NCBI GenBank assembly: GCA_050742415.1
Contig: JBOGIF010000188.1
Span: 1-19,661, forward strand
From: JBOGIF01 sp050742415
GTDB taxonomy: Bacteria > Actinomycetota > Acidimicrobiia > Acidimicrobiales > AC-14
Direction of reading: 5' to 3'
DNA length: 19,661 nt
Every line of letters starts with the position of its first letter. Position 1 is the stretch's first letter. Below the pieces are notes generated by a model. The model worked only from the letters and a program-made list of their open reading frames with translations. It was not told the DNA's origin and made no database searches. Shown here one piece after another: positions 6,329 to 13,585 of this stretch. The position numbers were made by a program, and so were the translations under genes.

Positions 6329-7489
6329 GTGCGAAAGCTCCACTTCGTCGGGCTCACAGCCGACCTCGAGGGGCTGGTGTTCACGGCGCGCAAGGGTTCC
6401 AAGTCCGGCGGCTATTTGGTCCCGCTCGACGCCACCCTGCTCGACACCATCGCCGAAGCCCATCGCCGGCGAACCGGCGAAACGATCGCCTCGCCCTCCT
6501 CTCCGTTGATCGCGGCCCCCGCGGCGCCGGCGTTCCCGGGCCCGCCGTCGCGGCACGAGAGCAGCCTCACACCCCGCGAGATGCAGGCTCGGCTCCGCGC
6601 CGGTCGTACCGTGGACGAGGTGGCGGCAGAAGCCGGTGTCGCGCCCGACTGGGTGCAGCGCTTCGCCGTGCCGATCATCGCCGAGCAGGCCAAGGTCGTC
6701 GACCTCGGTCGCAGCCTCACGTACTCCAAGCCCCGCCTCGGTGAGTCGTCCCGGCCCCTGGCCGGGTCGGTGTCGTGGAACCTCTCCGAGCGCGCCGTCT
6801 GGCTGGGCGACGACCAGTTCGACCAGTCGTGGAACGCCTATCAACTCCACGACTCGGTTTGGATGATCCGGTTCCGGTACCGGTCCCGAGGACGCGAGCA
6901 GGATGCGCTGTGGGAGCTGGACATGGGTTCTGCGCAGCTGCTCGCCCGCAACCGCTTGGCGGCCGAGCTCGGCTATGTAGAGAAGGGCCGCCGCCGGCGC
7001 GATGCGGCACTGGGCCCTGGCAGCGACGGCGATGGCGACGAGGTCGGGGGCAACGGAGCCGCTCCGCCGGCGCGGACGGACAGGACCGAGAAGTCCCAGA
7101 AGACAGAGAAGACCGAGAAGCCAGCGAAGGCGGTCAGGGCCGCAAAGACCGCGAAGGCGCCGGCGTTGGCCAAGAAGGCGGGAAGAGCCCAGAGGACGAC
7201 GAAGGCGGCCCCGGTAGCAGGCCCGGCGAAGAGCGCGAGACGGCCGGCGGCGGCCAAGGCCCCAACCTTCTCCCCACGGCCACTGCCCGACCGGTCCAAG
7301 GGCCCCAGCCCGACGAAGAGGCCGCGTCCGTCGGCCCAACCGGCGACCCGGCGCTCGTCCACGGCCGCCCAGGCCACACCTGCGGCGGGCCCGGTCGTGA
7401 AGCTCCCGGCCCGACCGGCGCCGCGGCCCAAGGCGCCGGCGCCCGAGACCGAGGGCCGACGGAGACGCGGGTCGCGGCGGCCGAGGTGA
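6329..7489 (+). CDS. sepH: septation protein SepH (DUF3071 family)
   Basis: 386 residues. The N-terminal DUF3071 domain (about 1-215) begins RKLHFVGLTADLEGLVF. It contains the helix-turn-helix-like LTPREMQARLRAG...VDEVAAEAGV...VQRF segment (80-112) and the W-rich end (SWNAYQLHDSVWMIRFRY). This matches SepH, an actinobacterial protein that binds FtsZ and stimulates its assembly and Z-ring function. Residues 216-386 are a low-complexity tail rich in Lys, Ala, Pro and Arg, with short repeats such as KTEKTEKP and histone-H1-like composition. It is probably disordered and very basic. GTG 6329 is chosen from its SD. The next gene, a PimB'-type mannosyltransferase, starts 19 bp downstream, so the two are likely co-transcribed. 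Confidence 0.88.
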   Translation: MRKLHFVGLTADLEGLVFTARKGSKSGGYLVPLDATLLDTIAEAHRRRTGETIASPSSPLIAAPAAPAFPGPPSRHESSLTPREMQARLRAGRTVDEVAAEAGVAPDWVQRFAVPIIAEQAKVVDLGRSLTYSKPRLGESSRPLAGSVSWNLSERAVWLGDDQFDQSWNAYQLHDSVWMIRFRYRSRGREQDALWELDMGSAQLLARNRLAAELGYVEKGRRRRDAALGPGSDGDGDEVGGNGAAPPARTDRTEKSQKTEKTEKPAKAVRAAKTAKAPALAKKAGRAQRTTKAAPVAGPAKSARRPAAAKAPTFSPRPLPDRSKGPSPTKRPRPSAQPATRRSSTAAQATPAAGPVVKLPARPAPRPKAPAPETEGRRRRGSRRPR

Positions 7490-7508
7490 TACCGACCATC
7501 ACCCGGGC

Positions 7509-8642
7509 TTGACGCACCTTCTCGTCACCAACGACTTCCCACCCAAGATCGGCGGCATCCAGTCCTACCTATGGGAGTTGTGGCGCCGGCTCCCTCCCGA
7601 CCGGTTCTCCGTGCTGACGACCCGGTACCCCGGCGACGGCCCCTTCGACGCTGCCCAGCGATTCACCGTGCACCGGGCCCCCACCTCGGTACTGCTTCCG
7701 GGACGATCGCTGCGGACCCTGGTGCGCGAGCGGGCGGCCCAGCTCGACGCCGGCCTGGTTGTCCTCGACCCCGCTCTCCCTCTCGGCCTGCTGGGGCCGA
7801 CTCTGGGCTTGCCCTACGGCATCGTGGTCCACGGCGCCGAGGTGAGCGTGCCGGGCAGGCTGCCGGTCTTTCGCCGGGCCCTGGGGCGGGTGCTGGACGG
7901 GGCGACATGCGTGGTGGGGGCTGGCCATTGGCCTCTGGACGAGGCGACGAGGGTTGCGGGCGGGTCGGTCCCGGCGATCGTCGTCCCGCCCGGGGTCGAC
8001 TGTGACCGCTTCCGTCCCCTGAGCGAAGCCGAACGGGCGGCGGCCCGTTCCCGCTTCGGGCTCGCACCCGACGCCAGGGTGGTCCTGACGGTCAGCCGCC
8101 TGGTCCCGAGGAAGGGGATCGACGTGCTGGTGGCCGCCTGCTCGCTGCTCTCTGCTGACCGGGGAGACCTGGTGTTGGTGGTGGCCGGTGTCGGCCGGGA
8201 CCGGCCTCGGCTGGAGCGGCTGGCGGCGGCCGCCCCCGTGGCGGCTCGGTTCCTCGGCCGGGTTGCCGACGCCGACATGCCGGCGTTGTTCGGCGCGCCC
8301 GACGTGTTCGCCCTCCCGTGTCGCAATCGCTGGGGCGGCCTGGAGCAGGAGGGCTTCGGGATCGTCTTCCTGGAGGCGGCGGCGTGCGGCGTGCCCCAGG
8401 TGGCGGGCGACAGCGGAGGAGCCGCCGAGGCGGTGGCGTCCGGCGGGACCGGGCTGGTGGTATCCCGGCCCGAGGACCCCGCCGCGGTCGCCGCCGCTCT
8501 GGCCCCTCTGCTGGACGATCAGGACCTGCGCCGCAGGATGGGAGCCGCCGCCCGCAGGCGCGCCGAACGGGACTTCTCCTACGACGAGCTGGCAGCGCGG
8601 CTCGGCGACGCGCTTTCGGGGTTCGAGAAGTCACCGCGTTGA
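7509..8642 (+). CDS. pimB: GT4 glycosyltransferase, PimB'-type alpha-mannosyltransferase
   Basis: 377 residues with the GT-B fold of glycosyltransferase family 4. The N-terminal TNDFPPKIGGIQSY (7-20) forms the acceptor and Gly-rich loop. VVPPGVD (158-164), SRLVPRKG (196-203) and the E-X7-E motif EGFGIVFLE (281-289) lie in the GDP-mannose-binding half. RWGGLEQEGFG and AGDSGGA are especially typical of PimB', which adds the second mannose to phosphatidylinositol monomannoside at the inner face of the membrane. Acceptor specificity cannot be proved from sequence; the related MgtA and other mannosyltransferases are alternatives. The start is TTG 7509, reading (M)THLLVTNDFPP, close to the usual family N-terminus. 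The stop is overlapped by the next gene. Confidence 0.85.
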   Translation: MTHLLVTNDFPPKIGGIQSYLWELWRRLPPDRFSVLTTRYPGDGPFDAAQRFTVHRAPTSVLLPGRSLRTLVRERAAQLDAGLVVLDPALPLGLLGPTLGLPYGIVVHGAEVSVPGRLPVFRRALGRVLDGATCVVGAGHWPLDEATRVAGGSVPAIVVPPGVDCDRFRPLSEAERAAARSRFGLAPDARVVLTVSRLVPRKGIDVLVAACSLLSADRGDLVLVVAGVGRDRPRLERLAAAAPVAARFLGRVADADMPALFGAPDVFALPCRNRWGGLEQEGFGIVFLEAAACGVPQVAGDSGGAAEAVASGGTGLVVSRPEDPAAVAAALAPLLDDQDLRRRMGAAARRRAERDFSYDELAARLGDALSGFEKSPR

Positions 8643-9076
8643 GCCGGCCGGCTGTACCCGGCTCGCCCACGATGAGGTTGGCGGTGGCGGGGACGGGGTT
8701 GTTCGTCGTCGTTTCGGCAGCCGGCGTGGTCAGCCCCGTCTCTTGGGGAACCGCGGTGCTCGTGGTGGATGCCACGCTCGCGGCCGCGGGCTGCGCGGCT
8801 TTTCTCGTTGGCTATGGGCGGGCGTTAAAGAGGAGCCGGACTGAGTCCGTCGGGGTAGCCGCCCTCTTCTTCCTGCCCTCGGCGGTGGCGCCGCCACCGG
8901 TGCGCCGAGTCCTCCTCGGCTGTCTCGGCGTGCAGGTGGCGGGCGCTCTCGCTGCTGCGTTCGCCCGGCCCTACACCACTCTGGCGGCCGGCGTCCTCGT
9001 GCCCGTCTACGGCTTGGGTCTCGTCGGGCTGTGGGCCGCCCGGCACGGATCCTTCCCTTCGCGGGCCGGCCGATGA
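8639..9076 (+). CDS. four-helix membrane protein downstream of pimB'
   Basis: 145 residues from TTG 8639, or 134 from ATG 8672. Four hydrophobic helices (about residues 12-32, 36-55, 68-85 and 92-122) are joined by short loops, including GRALKRSRTESVGVAALFF and APPPVRRVLLG, which look conserved rather than random. I do not recognise a named domain. TTG 8639 overlaps the mannosyltransferase stop by 4 bp (TTGA), as at 629-632, which favours it, but ATG 8672 cannot be excluded and neither has a clear SD. Coupling to pimB' suggests a role in envelope lipid synthesis, by inference. Confidence 0.72.
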   Translation: MSRPAVPGSPTMRLAVAGTGLFVVVSAAGVVSPVSWGTAVLVVDATLAAAGCAAFLVGYGRALKRSRTESVGVAALFFLPSAVAPPPVRRVLLGCLGVQVAGALAAAFARPYTTLAAGVLVPVYGLGLVGLWAARHGSFPSRAGR

Positions 9077-9150
9077 GAAGAGGTCTGAAGAATCTGAAGA
9101 AATAGCGCGAGAACCGGCCGGCGAGACCGTTGAACTGAGCAGAAGAGTCA

Positions 9151-9186
9151 GCCGGCCCCCGGGCTCCCCAGCCCCCGGGGACCGGC
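9151..9186. terminator. strong GC-rich hairpin, candidate terminator
   Basis: Inverted repeat with 13-nt arms (9151-9163 and 9174-9186), twelve of thirteen positions paired, and a 10-nt loop. It lies between the end of the sepH-pimB' cluster (9076) and the luciferase-like gene (9213). There is no T-run after it, as is usual in high-GC actinobacteria, so termination is inferred from the fold and position. Confidence 0.6.
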
Positions 9187-9200
9187 TGCTCTCTCTCCTG

Positions 9201-9206
9201 CACACT
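9201..9206 (+). promoter_or_regulatory. -10-like hexamer CACACT before the luciferase-like gene
   Basis: CACACT ends 6 nt before GTG 9213. The same hexamer is at matching distance before the ACT gene and dinB. No SD. Confidence 0.3.
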
Positions 9207-9212
9207 GGTGGC

Positions 9213-10004
9213 GTGCATATCGGCGTGACCCTTCCCCAGTTCCGCTCGGAAGCCGAGGCCGCCATCTCAGTGGCCCAGCAGGCCGAAGCCCATGGGTTGG
9301 ACGGAGTGTTCGTCTTCGACCACCTGTGGCCCATCCGCCAACCAGACCGGCCGGCCCTTCATTCGCTCACCCTGCTCGGGGCGCTCACGGCCGAGACCCG
9401 CAGCGTCGTCCTCGGCCCCCTGGTGGCGCGCGTAGGGCTTGTGCCCGATGCCGTGCTGGTCCACGGCCTGCTTTCGCTGGCTCGGATGGCAGGAGACCGG
9501 TTGGTGGTCGGTCTCGGCACCGGCGACCGGGTCAACCGTGACGAGAACCTGGCTTACGGCCGACCATTCGCGCCCGCGGGCGAGCGCCTGGCGTCGGTGC
9601 GCCGCTGCGCCGCCGACCTGGGTGCCGCGGGCGTGCCGGTATGGGTGGGCGGCCGGTCCACTGCCACCCGCCGCACGGCGGCGGAGGTCGGGGCATGGAA
9701 CTGCTGGGGCGCCGACGTGGCCACGTTCGCGGCCGAGGCAGCCGACGTGCGCGCTGCCAACCCGGGGGCCGAGCTCACGTGGGGAGGCCAGGTCCTGGTG
9801 GGCGAGGACGCCGACGACCTGACGGCCAAGCTCGAGCGCCACGGGGACCGGCCCGGCCTGGTTGCGGGCACCGTCGAGGAGATCGGCCACCACCTTCGGC
9901 TCCTGGGCGAGGCCGGCGCCACGTGGGCCGTCTGCGCTCCCCTCGACATCGGGGGCGGCGCGCCGGTGGTAGAGAGGTTGTCCCGGGCCGCGGCCGGTAA
10001 ATAG
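9213..10004 (+). CDS. LLM-class (luciferase-like) flavin/F420-dependent oxidoreductase
   Basis: 263 residues of the bacterial luciferase-like TIM-barrel superfamily. MHIGVTLPQF opens the first strand. AEAHGLDGVFVFDHLWP (25-41) is the typical first active-site segment, and VVGLGTGDR and VPVWVGGRSTATRRTAAEVGAWN are the later signatures. Members use FMN or, often in actinobacteria, coenzyme F420; the cofactor cannot be settled here. It is shorter than the usual 300-350 residues, with the middle part compressed. The start is GTG 9213, matching the family N-terminus. It stands alone between the hairpin and an exporter, and its substrate is unknown. Confidence 0.85.
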   Translation: MHIGVTLPQFRSEAEAAISVAQQAEAHGLDGVFVFDHLWPIRQPDRPALHSLTLLGALTAETRSVVLGPLVARVGLVPDAVLVHGLLSLARMAGDRLVVGLGTGDRVNRDENLAYGRPFAPAGERLASVRRCAADLGAAGVPVWVGGRSTATRRTAAEVGAWNCWGADVATFAAEAADVRAANPGAELTWGGQVLVGEDADDLTAKLERHGDRPGLVAGTVEEIGHHLRLLGEAGATWAVCAPLDIGGGAPVVERLSRAAAGK

Positions 10005-10015
10005 GACGACCGCTG

Positions 10016-10033
10016 GTCTGCCACGGAACAGAC
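10016..10033. other. short dyad (GTCTG-N8-CAGAC) upstream of the exporter
   Basis: A perfect 5-bp inverted repeat with an 8-nt spacer lies in the 85-bp gap before the DHA2 transporter. It could be a small hairpin or an operator for a TetR/MarR-type repressor, but no regulator gene is adjacent and a 5-bp dyad can occur by chance. Confidence 0.2.
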
Positions 10034-10089
10034 TCGGTCGGCATCGGGTTGTCGAGCCGATACGAGACGGGACCGTTTGAAGGGTGCCC

Positions 10090-11673
10090 ATGGATGCCGC
10101 GACCTCAACTGACTACGACCGTCGGTGGTGGACGCTTGCCTTGCTCTGCCTCAGCCTGGTGGTCATCGGGCTCGACAACACGATCCTCAATGTGGCGCTG
10201 CCCACGCTGGTGCGGGACCTGGGCGCCTCGACGTCGTCGCTCCAGTGGATCGTCGAGAGCTATGTCCTGGTGTTCGCCGGCCTCCTGCTGACGGCCGGAA
10301 GCCTCGGGGACCGGTTCGGGCGCCGTCGAGCGCTCAGCTTCGGTCTGGTCGTGTTCGGCGTCGGCTCGCTCCTGTCGACGGTGGCCGGGTCGTCGGGCCA
10401 CCTCATCGCCACCCGTGCGCTCATGGGAGTGGGCGGTGCCTTCATCATGCCGTCGACCCTTTCGATCCTCACCAACACCTTCACCGTCCCCGCCGAGCGG
10501 GGTCGGGCCATCGCCGTCTGGGCCGGGTTCTCGGCCATGGGCATTGCCGTGGGACCGGTCTTCGGCGGCTGGCTCCTGGCCCACTTCTGGTGGGGGTCGG
10601 TCTTCCTCGTGAACATTCCCGTGGTGGCGGTGGCGCTCGCCGGGGGCCGCCTTGCCGTGCCCGAGTCGCGTGACCCGGCGCCGCCGCGGCTGGATCCGAT
10701 CGGCGCGGTGCTGTCGGTCGTCGGCCTGACCGCTCTCGTCTACGCCATCATCGAGGCACCCGGGCGGGGCTGGACCGACGGGCTCACCCTCGCCACGCTG
10801 GCGGCAGCCATCCTGCTGCTGGCCGGCTTCGCCGCCTGGGAGCTGCACAGCGACCACCCCATGCTCGACGTGCACTTCTTCGCCAAACCCCGGTTCACGG
10901 CGGCCAGCATGTCGGTGGCCCTCGTGTTCTTCGCCCTGTTCGGGTCGCTGTTCCTGCTGACGCAGTACATGCAGTTCGTGCTCGGCTACTCGGCCCTCGG
11001 AGCCGGTGTGCGCGCCGTGCCCATCGCCGTCGTTCTGATGGTGACGGCGCCTCTCAGCGCCCGACTCGTCGAGCACGTCGGCACCAAGGCGGTGGTGGCC
11101 GGAGGGCTGGTGCTGGTGGCGGTAGCCCTGGGAGTGCTCTCCCAGGCCATCGGCGTGGATACCGGCTTTGGCCCCGTGCTCGCCGGCTTGGTCGTGCTCG
11201 GCATGGGGATGGGCCTGACGATGGCCCCGGCCACAGAGTCGATCATGGGCTCGCTTCCCCGGCACAAGGCGGGCGTGGGTTCGGCCCTGAACGACACCAC
11301 GCGCCAGGTGGGCGGCGCTCTCGGCGTGGCCGTGCTCGGCTCGCTGCTGGCCTCGTCCTACCAGTCGTCCCTGGACGGAGCCATGGCGGGGAGCGGGCTT
11401 CCCCGAGCCCTGGCCGACGCCGGCCGCTCGTCGGTCGGTGGGGCCGTGGCGGCGGCGCAGCGCCTGGGAGGTGAGCCCGGTAGGGCCTTGGCCGCGGCAG
11501 CGCGCCGGGCCTACGTGGACGGGATGGCCACCGGCGTGCTCGTCGCTGCCGGCGTGGCGCTGGTGGGCGCCGTGGTGGCCCTGGCCTTCCTGCCCTCGCG
11601 GGCTCCGAGCGAGGCCGTGGTGATCCCTTTCGACGGCGACGTTGAGCCGCTGGAGGCGGCCGCCGGGGCATGA
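10090..11673 (+). CDS. DHA2-family (EmrB/QacA) drug:H+ antiporter, 14 TM
   Basis: 527-residue major-facilitator exporter. TM1 has LVVIGLDNTILNVALPTLV, the DHA2 motif D1 form. Motif A is GSLGDRFGRRRAL after TM2 and is followed by RALMGVGGAFIMPSTLSIL (TM4, motif B) and GPVFGGWL (motif C, TM5). About 14 hydrophobic segments are present. Expected role: proton-driven efflux of toxic or lipophilic compounds across the inner membrane; the substrate cannot be read from sequence. ATG 10090 follows GAAGGG at good spacing; an in-frame GTG at 10084 would add two residues. There is no neighbouring regulator or membrane-fusion partner, consistent with a stand-alone actinobacterial DHA2 pump. Confidence 0.93.
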   Translation: MDAATSTDYDRRWWTLALLCLSLVVIGLDNTILNVALPTLVRDLGASTSSLQWIVESYVLVFAGLLLTAGSLGDRFGRRRALSFGLVVFGVGSLLSTVAGSSGHLIATRALMGVGGAFIMPSTLSILTNTFTVPAERGRAIAVWAGFSAMGIAVGPVFGGWLLAHFWWGSVFLVNIPVVAVALAGGRLAVPESRDPAPPRLDPIGAVLSVVGLTALVYAIIEAPGRGWTDGLTLATLAAAILLLAGFAAWELHSDHPMLDVHFFAKPRFTAASMSVALVFFALFGSLFLLTQYMQFVLGYSALGAGVRAVPIAVVLMVTAPLSARLVEHVGTKAVVAGGLVLVAVALGVLSQAIGVDTGFGPVLAGLVVLGMGMGLTMAPATESIMGSLPRHKAGVGSALNDTTRQVGGALGVAVLGSLLASSYQSSLDGAMAGSGLPRALADAGRSSVGGAVAAAQRLGGEPGRALAAAARRAYVDGMATGVLVAAGVALVGAVVALAFLPSRAPSEAVVIPFDGDVEPLEAAAGA

Positions 11674-11704
11674 CGCCGCTGGCCGAGGGCGGCAGAGCGG
11701 CGGG

Positions 11705-11710
11705 TAGCCT
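11705..11710 (+). promoter_or_regulatory. -10-like hexamer before alaC
   Basis: TAGCCT ends 7 nt before ATG 11718 and no SD is visible, so this is a candidate leaderless promoter. Confidence 0.4.
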
Positions 11711-11717
11711 CCGCCCG

Positions 11718-12890
11718 ATGGAGTTCCGACGGATCAACGCCCTCCCGCCGTACGTCTTCACCATCATCGACGGCCTGAAGATGGCGGCCCGGCGCGCGGG
11801 CGACGACGTGATCGACCTGGGCTTCGGCAACCCCGACATCGCCTCCCCGGAGATCGCGGTCGAGAAGCTGGCGGAGGCGGCCCGTAACCCCCGCAACCAC
11901 CGCTACTCGTCCAGCCGCGGGATCCCGAAGCTCAGGGCTGCCATCGCCGCCCTCTACTTGCGCCGGTTCGGAGTCGAGATAGACCCCGACACCGAGGCCA
12001 TAAACACCATCGGGGCCAAGGAGGGGCTGACTCATCTGATGTGGGTCCTGCTCGGGTCGGGCGACACCGCTCTAGTTCCGACCCCGTCGTACCCGATCCA
12101 CATCTACGCCCCGCTGTTCGCCGGGGCCGACGTGCGCCGGGTGCCGCTGGGGCCCGACGAGGACTTCTTCTCCAACCTGATGCAGGCCTGGGAGAACGCC
12201 TGGCCCCGACCACGGGTGATCGTGCTGTCGTTCCCCCACAACCCCACGACCGCCTGCGTCGACCTGGCCTGGCTCACCCGTCTGGTCGACTTCGCCCGGG
12301 AGCACGATGTCGTGCTGGTCCACGACTTCGCCTACTCCGACACCGCCTTCGACGGCTACCAGCCCCCGTCGATCCTCCAGGTGCCGGGGGCGAAGGACGT
12401 GGCCGTCGAGCTCTACACGCTCACCAAGTCCTTCTCGATGGCCGGGTGGCGGGTGGCGTTTCTCGTGGGAAACCCCGAGATCGTGGCTGCGCTCGCCAAG
12501 CTCAAGTCCTACCTGGACTACGGCGCCTTCCAGCCCATCCAGATCGCCGCGATCGTCGCCATGAACGAGGCTCCCGACTATCCCAAGTCGGTCAACGAGG
12601 TCTATTGGGGCCGCCGCGACGCCCTCTGCGAGGGCCTGGCTCGCATCGGCTGGGATGTGGTGAAGCCCAAGGGCACCATGTTCGTGTGGGCGCCGATTCC
12701 CGAGCCGTACCGGGAGATGGGCTCGCTCGAGTTCAGCTCCTTCCTGGTGTCGGATTCCAAGGTGGCCACCTCACCGGGTGTCGGCTTCGGCCCCGGCGGC
12801 GACCCCTACGTGCGCTTCGCCCTGATCGAGAACGAGCAGCGCATCGGCCAAGCCGTGCGCAACCTCCGGCGGTCGCTCACCAAGCTGTAG
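11718..12890 (+). CDS. alaC: AlaC-type alanine/glutamate aminotransferase (class I PLP)
   Basis: 390-residue fold-type I aminotransferase with close similarity along its length to E. coli AlaC. Shared signatures are RINALPPYVF (5-14), LGFGNPD (34-40), YSSSRGIPKLR (63-73), KEGL (101-104), SYPIHIY (124-130), PHNPT (173-177), VHDFAYSD (201-208) and TLTKSFSMAGWR (234-245) with PLP lysine Lys237. The end, PGVGFGPGGDPYVRFALIENEQR, supplies the substrate-carboxylate Arg. Expected reaction: reversible alanine + 2-oxoglutarate to pyruvate + glutamate, in the cytoplasm. ATG 11718 matches the family start; 16 upstream in-frame codons are not conserved. Confidence 0.92.
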   Translation: MEFRRINALPPYVFTIIDGLKMAARRAGDDVIDLGFGNPDIASPEIAVEKLAEAARNPRNHRYSSSRGIPKLRAAIAALYLRRFGVEIDPDTEAINTIGAKEGLTHLMWVLLGSGDTALVPTPSYPIHIYAPLFAGADVRRVPLGPDEDFFSNLMQAWENAWPRPRVIVLSFPHNPTTACVDLAWLTRLVDFAREHDVVLVHDFAYSDTAFDGYQPPSILQVPGAKDVAVELYTLTKSFSMAGWRVAFLVGNPEIVAALAKLKSYLDYGAFQPIQIAAIVAMNEAPDYPKSVNEVYWGRRDALCEGLARIGWDVVKPKGTMFVWAPIPEPYREMGSLEFSSFLVSDSKVATSPGVGFGPGGDPYVRFALIENEQRIGQAVRNLRRSLTKL

Positions 12891-12950
12891 GAGATCCGAG
12901 TTGGCGGGCGGCGGCTCAACCCGGTCGGCCAACGTGCCGACAAGCCGGGC

Positions 12951-13532
12951 ATGCTCCAGCCGGGCCGGTTCTCGACCAGGTGGTTGTCGGCCGTCATCGT
13001 GGCCGTGCTGTCGGTCGGGGTCGCAGTGACGGTGGCCCGCACCGGCCGGCGCGTGCGCACGACACCCGTGGCCGCGCCGCTCCCGGCCGAGCCGTCGCCG
13101 CCGCCTCTGAGCGACGAGGCTCGGGCCGCCGCCTACCGGCTCGTCCCCGCGCTTCAGCCCGGTGGGCTACCCGCCGGTTGGGTGCTCGAGCGAGCGACGA
13201 CCGTGCTGGTCGCCGGCTCGGTCCCCGAGTGCGAGCAGCTCGAGCTGGACTACGGGCTGCCGGGTACCGACCACGACTACCTCTATCTGTTCCAGCTCCC
13301 GTCCGGCTGCGTGGATTCGGCTGCCCCGCCGGGCTCCACGCCCTTCCGGGCCGGGTTGGCGACGGGGGCCCAAGTGGTTGACCCGGCCAAGGGCACGGTC
13401 CGGATCCGAGTGGTTGTGGGCCCCGCCGTGCTCGAAGCCCAGAGCGATCTTGCCCCCGACGTGCTGGCCCGGGCGTTGGACCGGCTGGCACCCTTCGACC
13501 CGCAGCGCCCGCCTGGCCCGTTGCCGGCCTGA
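12951..13532 (+). CDS. membrane-anchored or secreted hypothetical protein
   Basis: 193 residues. One N-terminal hydrophobic helix (about 12-29) follows RFSTR and ends in a basic stretch, so it looks like an uncleaved signal anchor rather than a lipoprotein (no lipobox Cys). A Pro/Ala linker follows, then a roughly 130-residue extracytoplasmic domain with two cysteines (PECEQLELDYG and PSGCVDSA) that could pair as a disulfide. No known domain is recognised. It lies 60 bp after alaC and before the ACT gene. Codon bias is normal for the window. ATG 12951 lacks a clear SD. Confidence 0.7.
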   Translation: MLQPGRFSTRWLSAVIVAVLSVGVAVTVARTGRRVRTTPVAAPLPAEPSPPPLSDEARAAAYRLVPALQPGGLPAGWVLERATTVLVAGSVPECEQLELDYGLPGTDHDYLYLFQLPSGCVDSAAPPGSTPFRAGLATGAQVVDPAKGTVRIRVVVGPAVLEAQSDLAPDVLARALDRLAPFDPQRPPGPLPA

Positions 13533-13541
13533 GAACTACAT

Positions 13542-13569
13542 CGGATCGTCGTGACGGGGAAACGATCGG
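13542..13569. other. imperfect 8-bp dyad between two genes
   Basis: Arms CGGATCGT (13542-13549) and ACGATCGG (13562-13569) pair at seven of eight positions around a 12-nt loop, just after the hypothetical gene's stop and 16 nt before the ACT gene's ATG. It could be a weak terminator or an operator. Its closeness to the start favours regulation, but the evidence is thin. Confidence 0.3.
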
Positions 13570-13571
13570 TT

Positions 13572-13577
13572 CACACT
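13572..13577 (+). promoter_or_regulatory. -10-like hexamer CACACT before the ACT-domain gene
   Basis: CACACT ends 8 nt before ATG 13586, the same hexamer and similar spacing as at 9201 and 18905. Confidence 0.3.
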
Positions 13578-13585
13578 CGGTCCGT

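Noticed and set aside
7077..7130. Repeated AGAAG-type units as a possible DNA repeat array
   Set aside because: They are the codons of the KTEKTEKP-like low-complexity tail of SepH, in frame, not a separate repeat element.
6035..7339. 434-residue minus-strand ORF opposite sepH
   Set aside because: Arg/Gly/Leu-rich antisense of sepH and of the Cys-rich gene; no recognisable domain.
10105..11265. 386-residue minus-strand ORF opposite the DHA2 exporter
   Set aside because: Composition is His/Gly/Arg/Glu-rich and repetitive, as expected for the antisense of GC-rich membrane-protein codons. The plus-strand gene is certain.
12041..13381. 446-residue plus-strand ORF overlapping alaC and the next gene
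   Set aside because: Out-of-frame reading of alaC; Arg/Gly/Pro-rich without domain features, while alaC is unmistakable.
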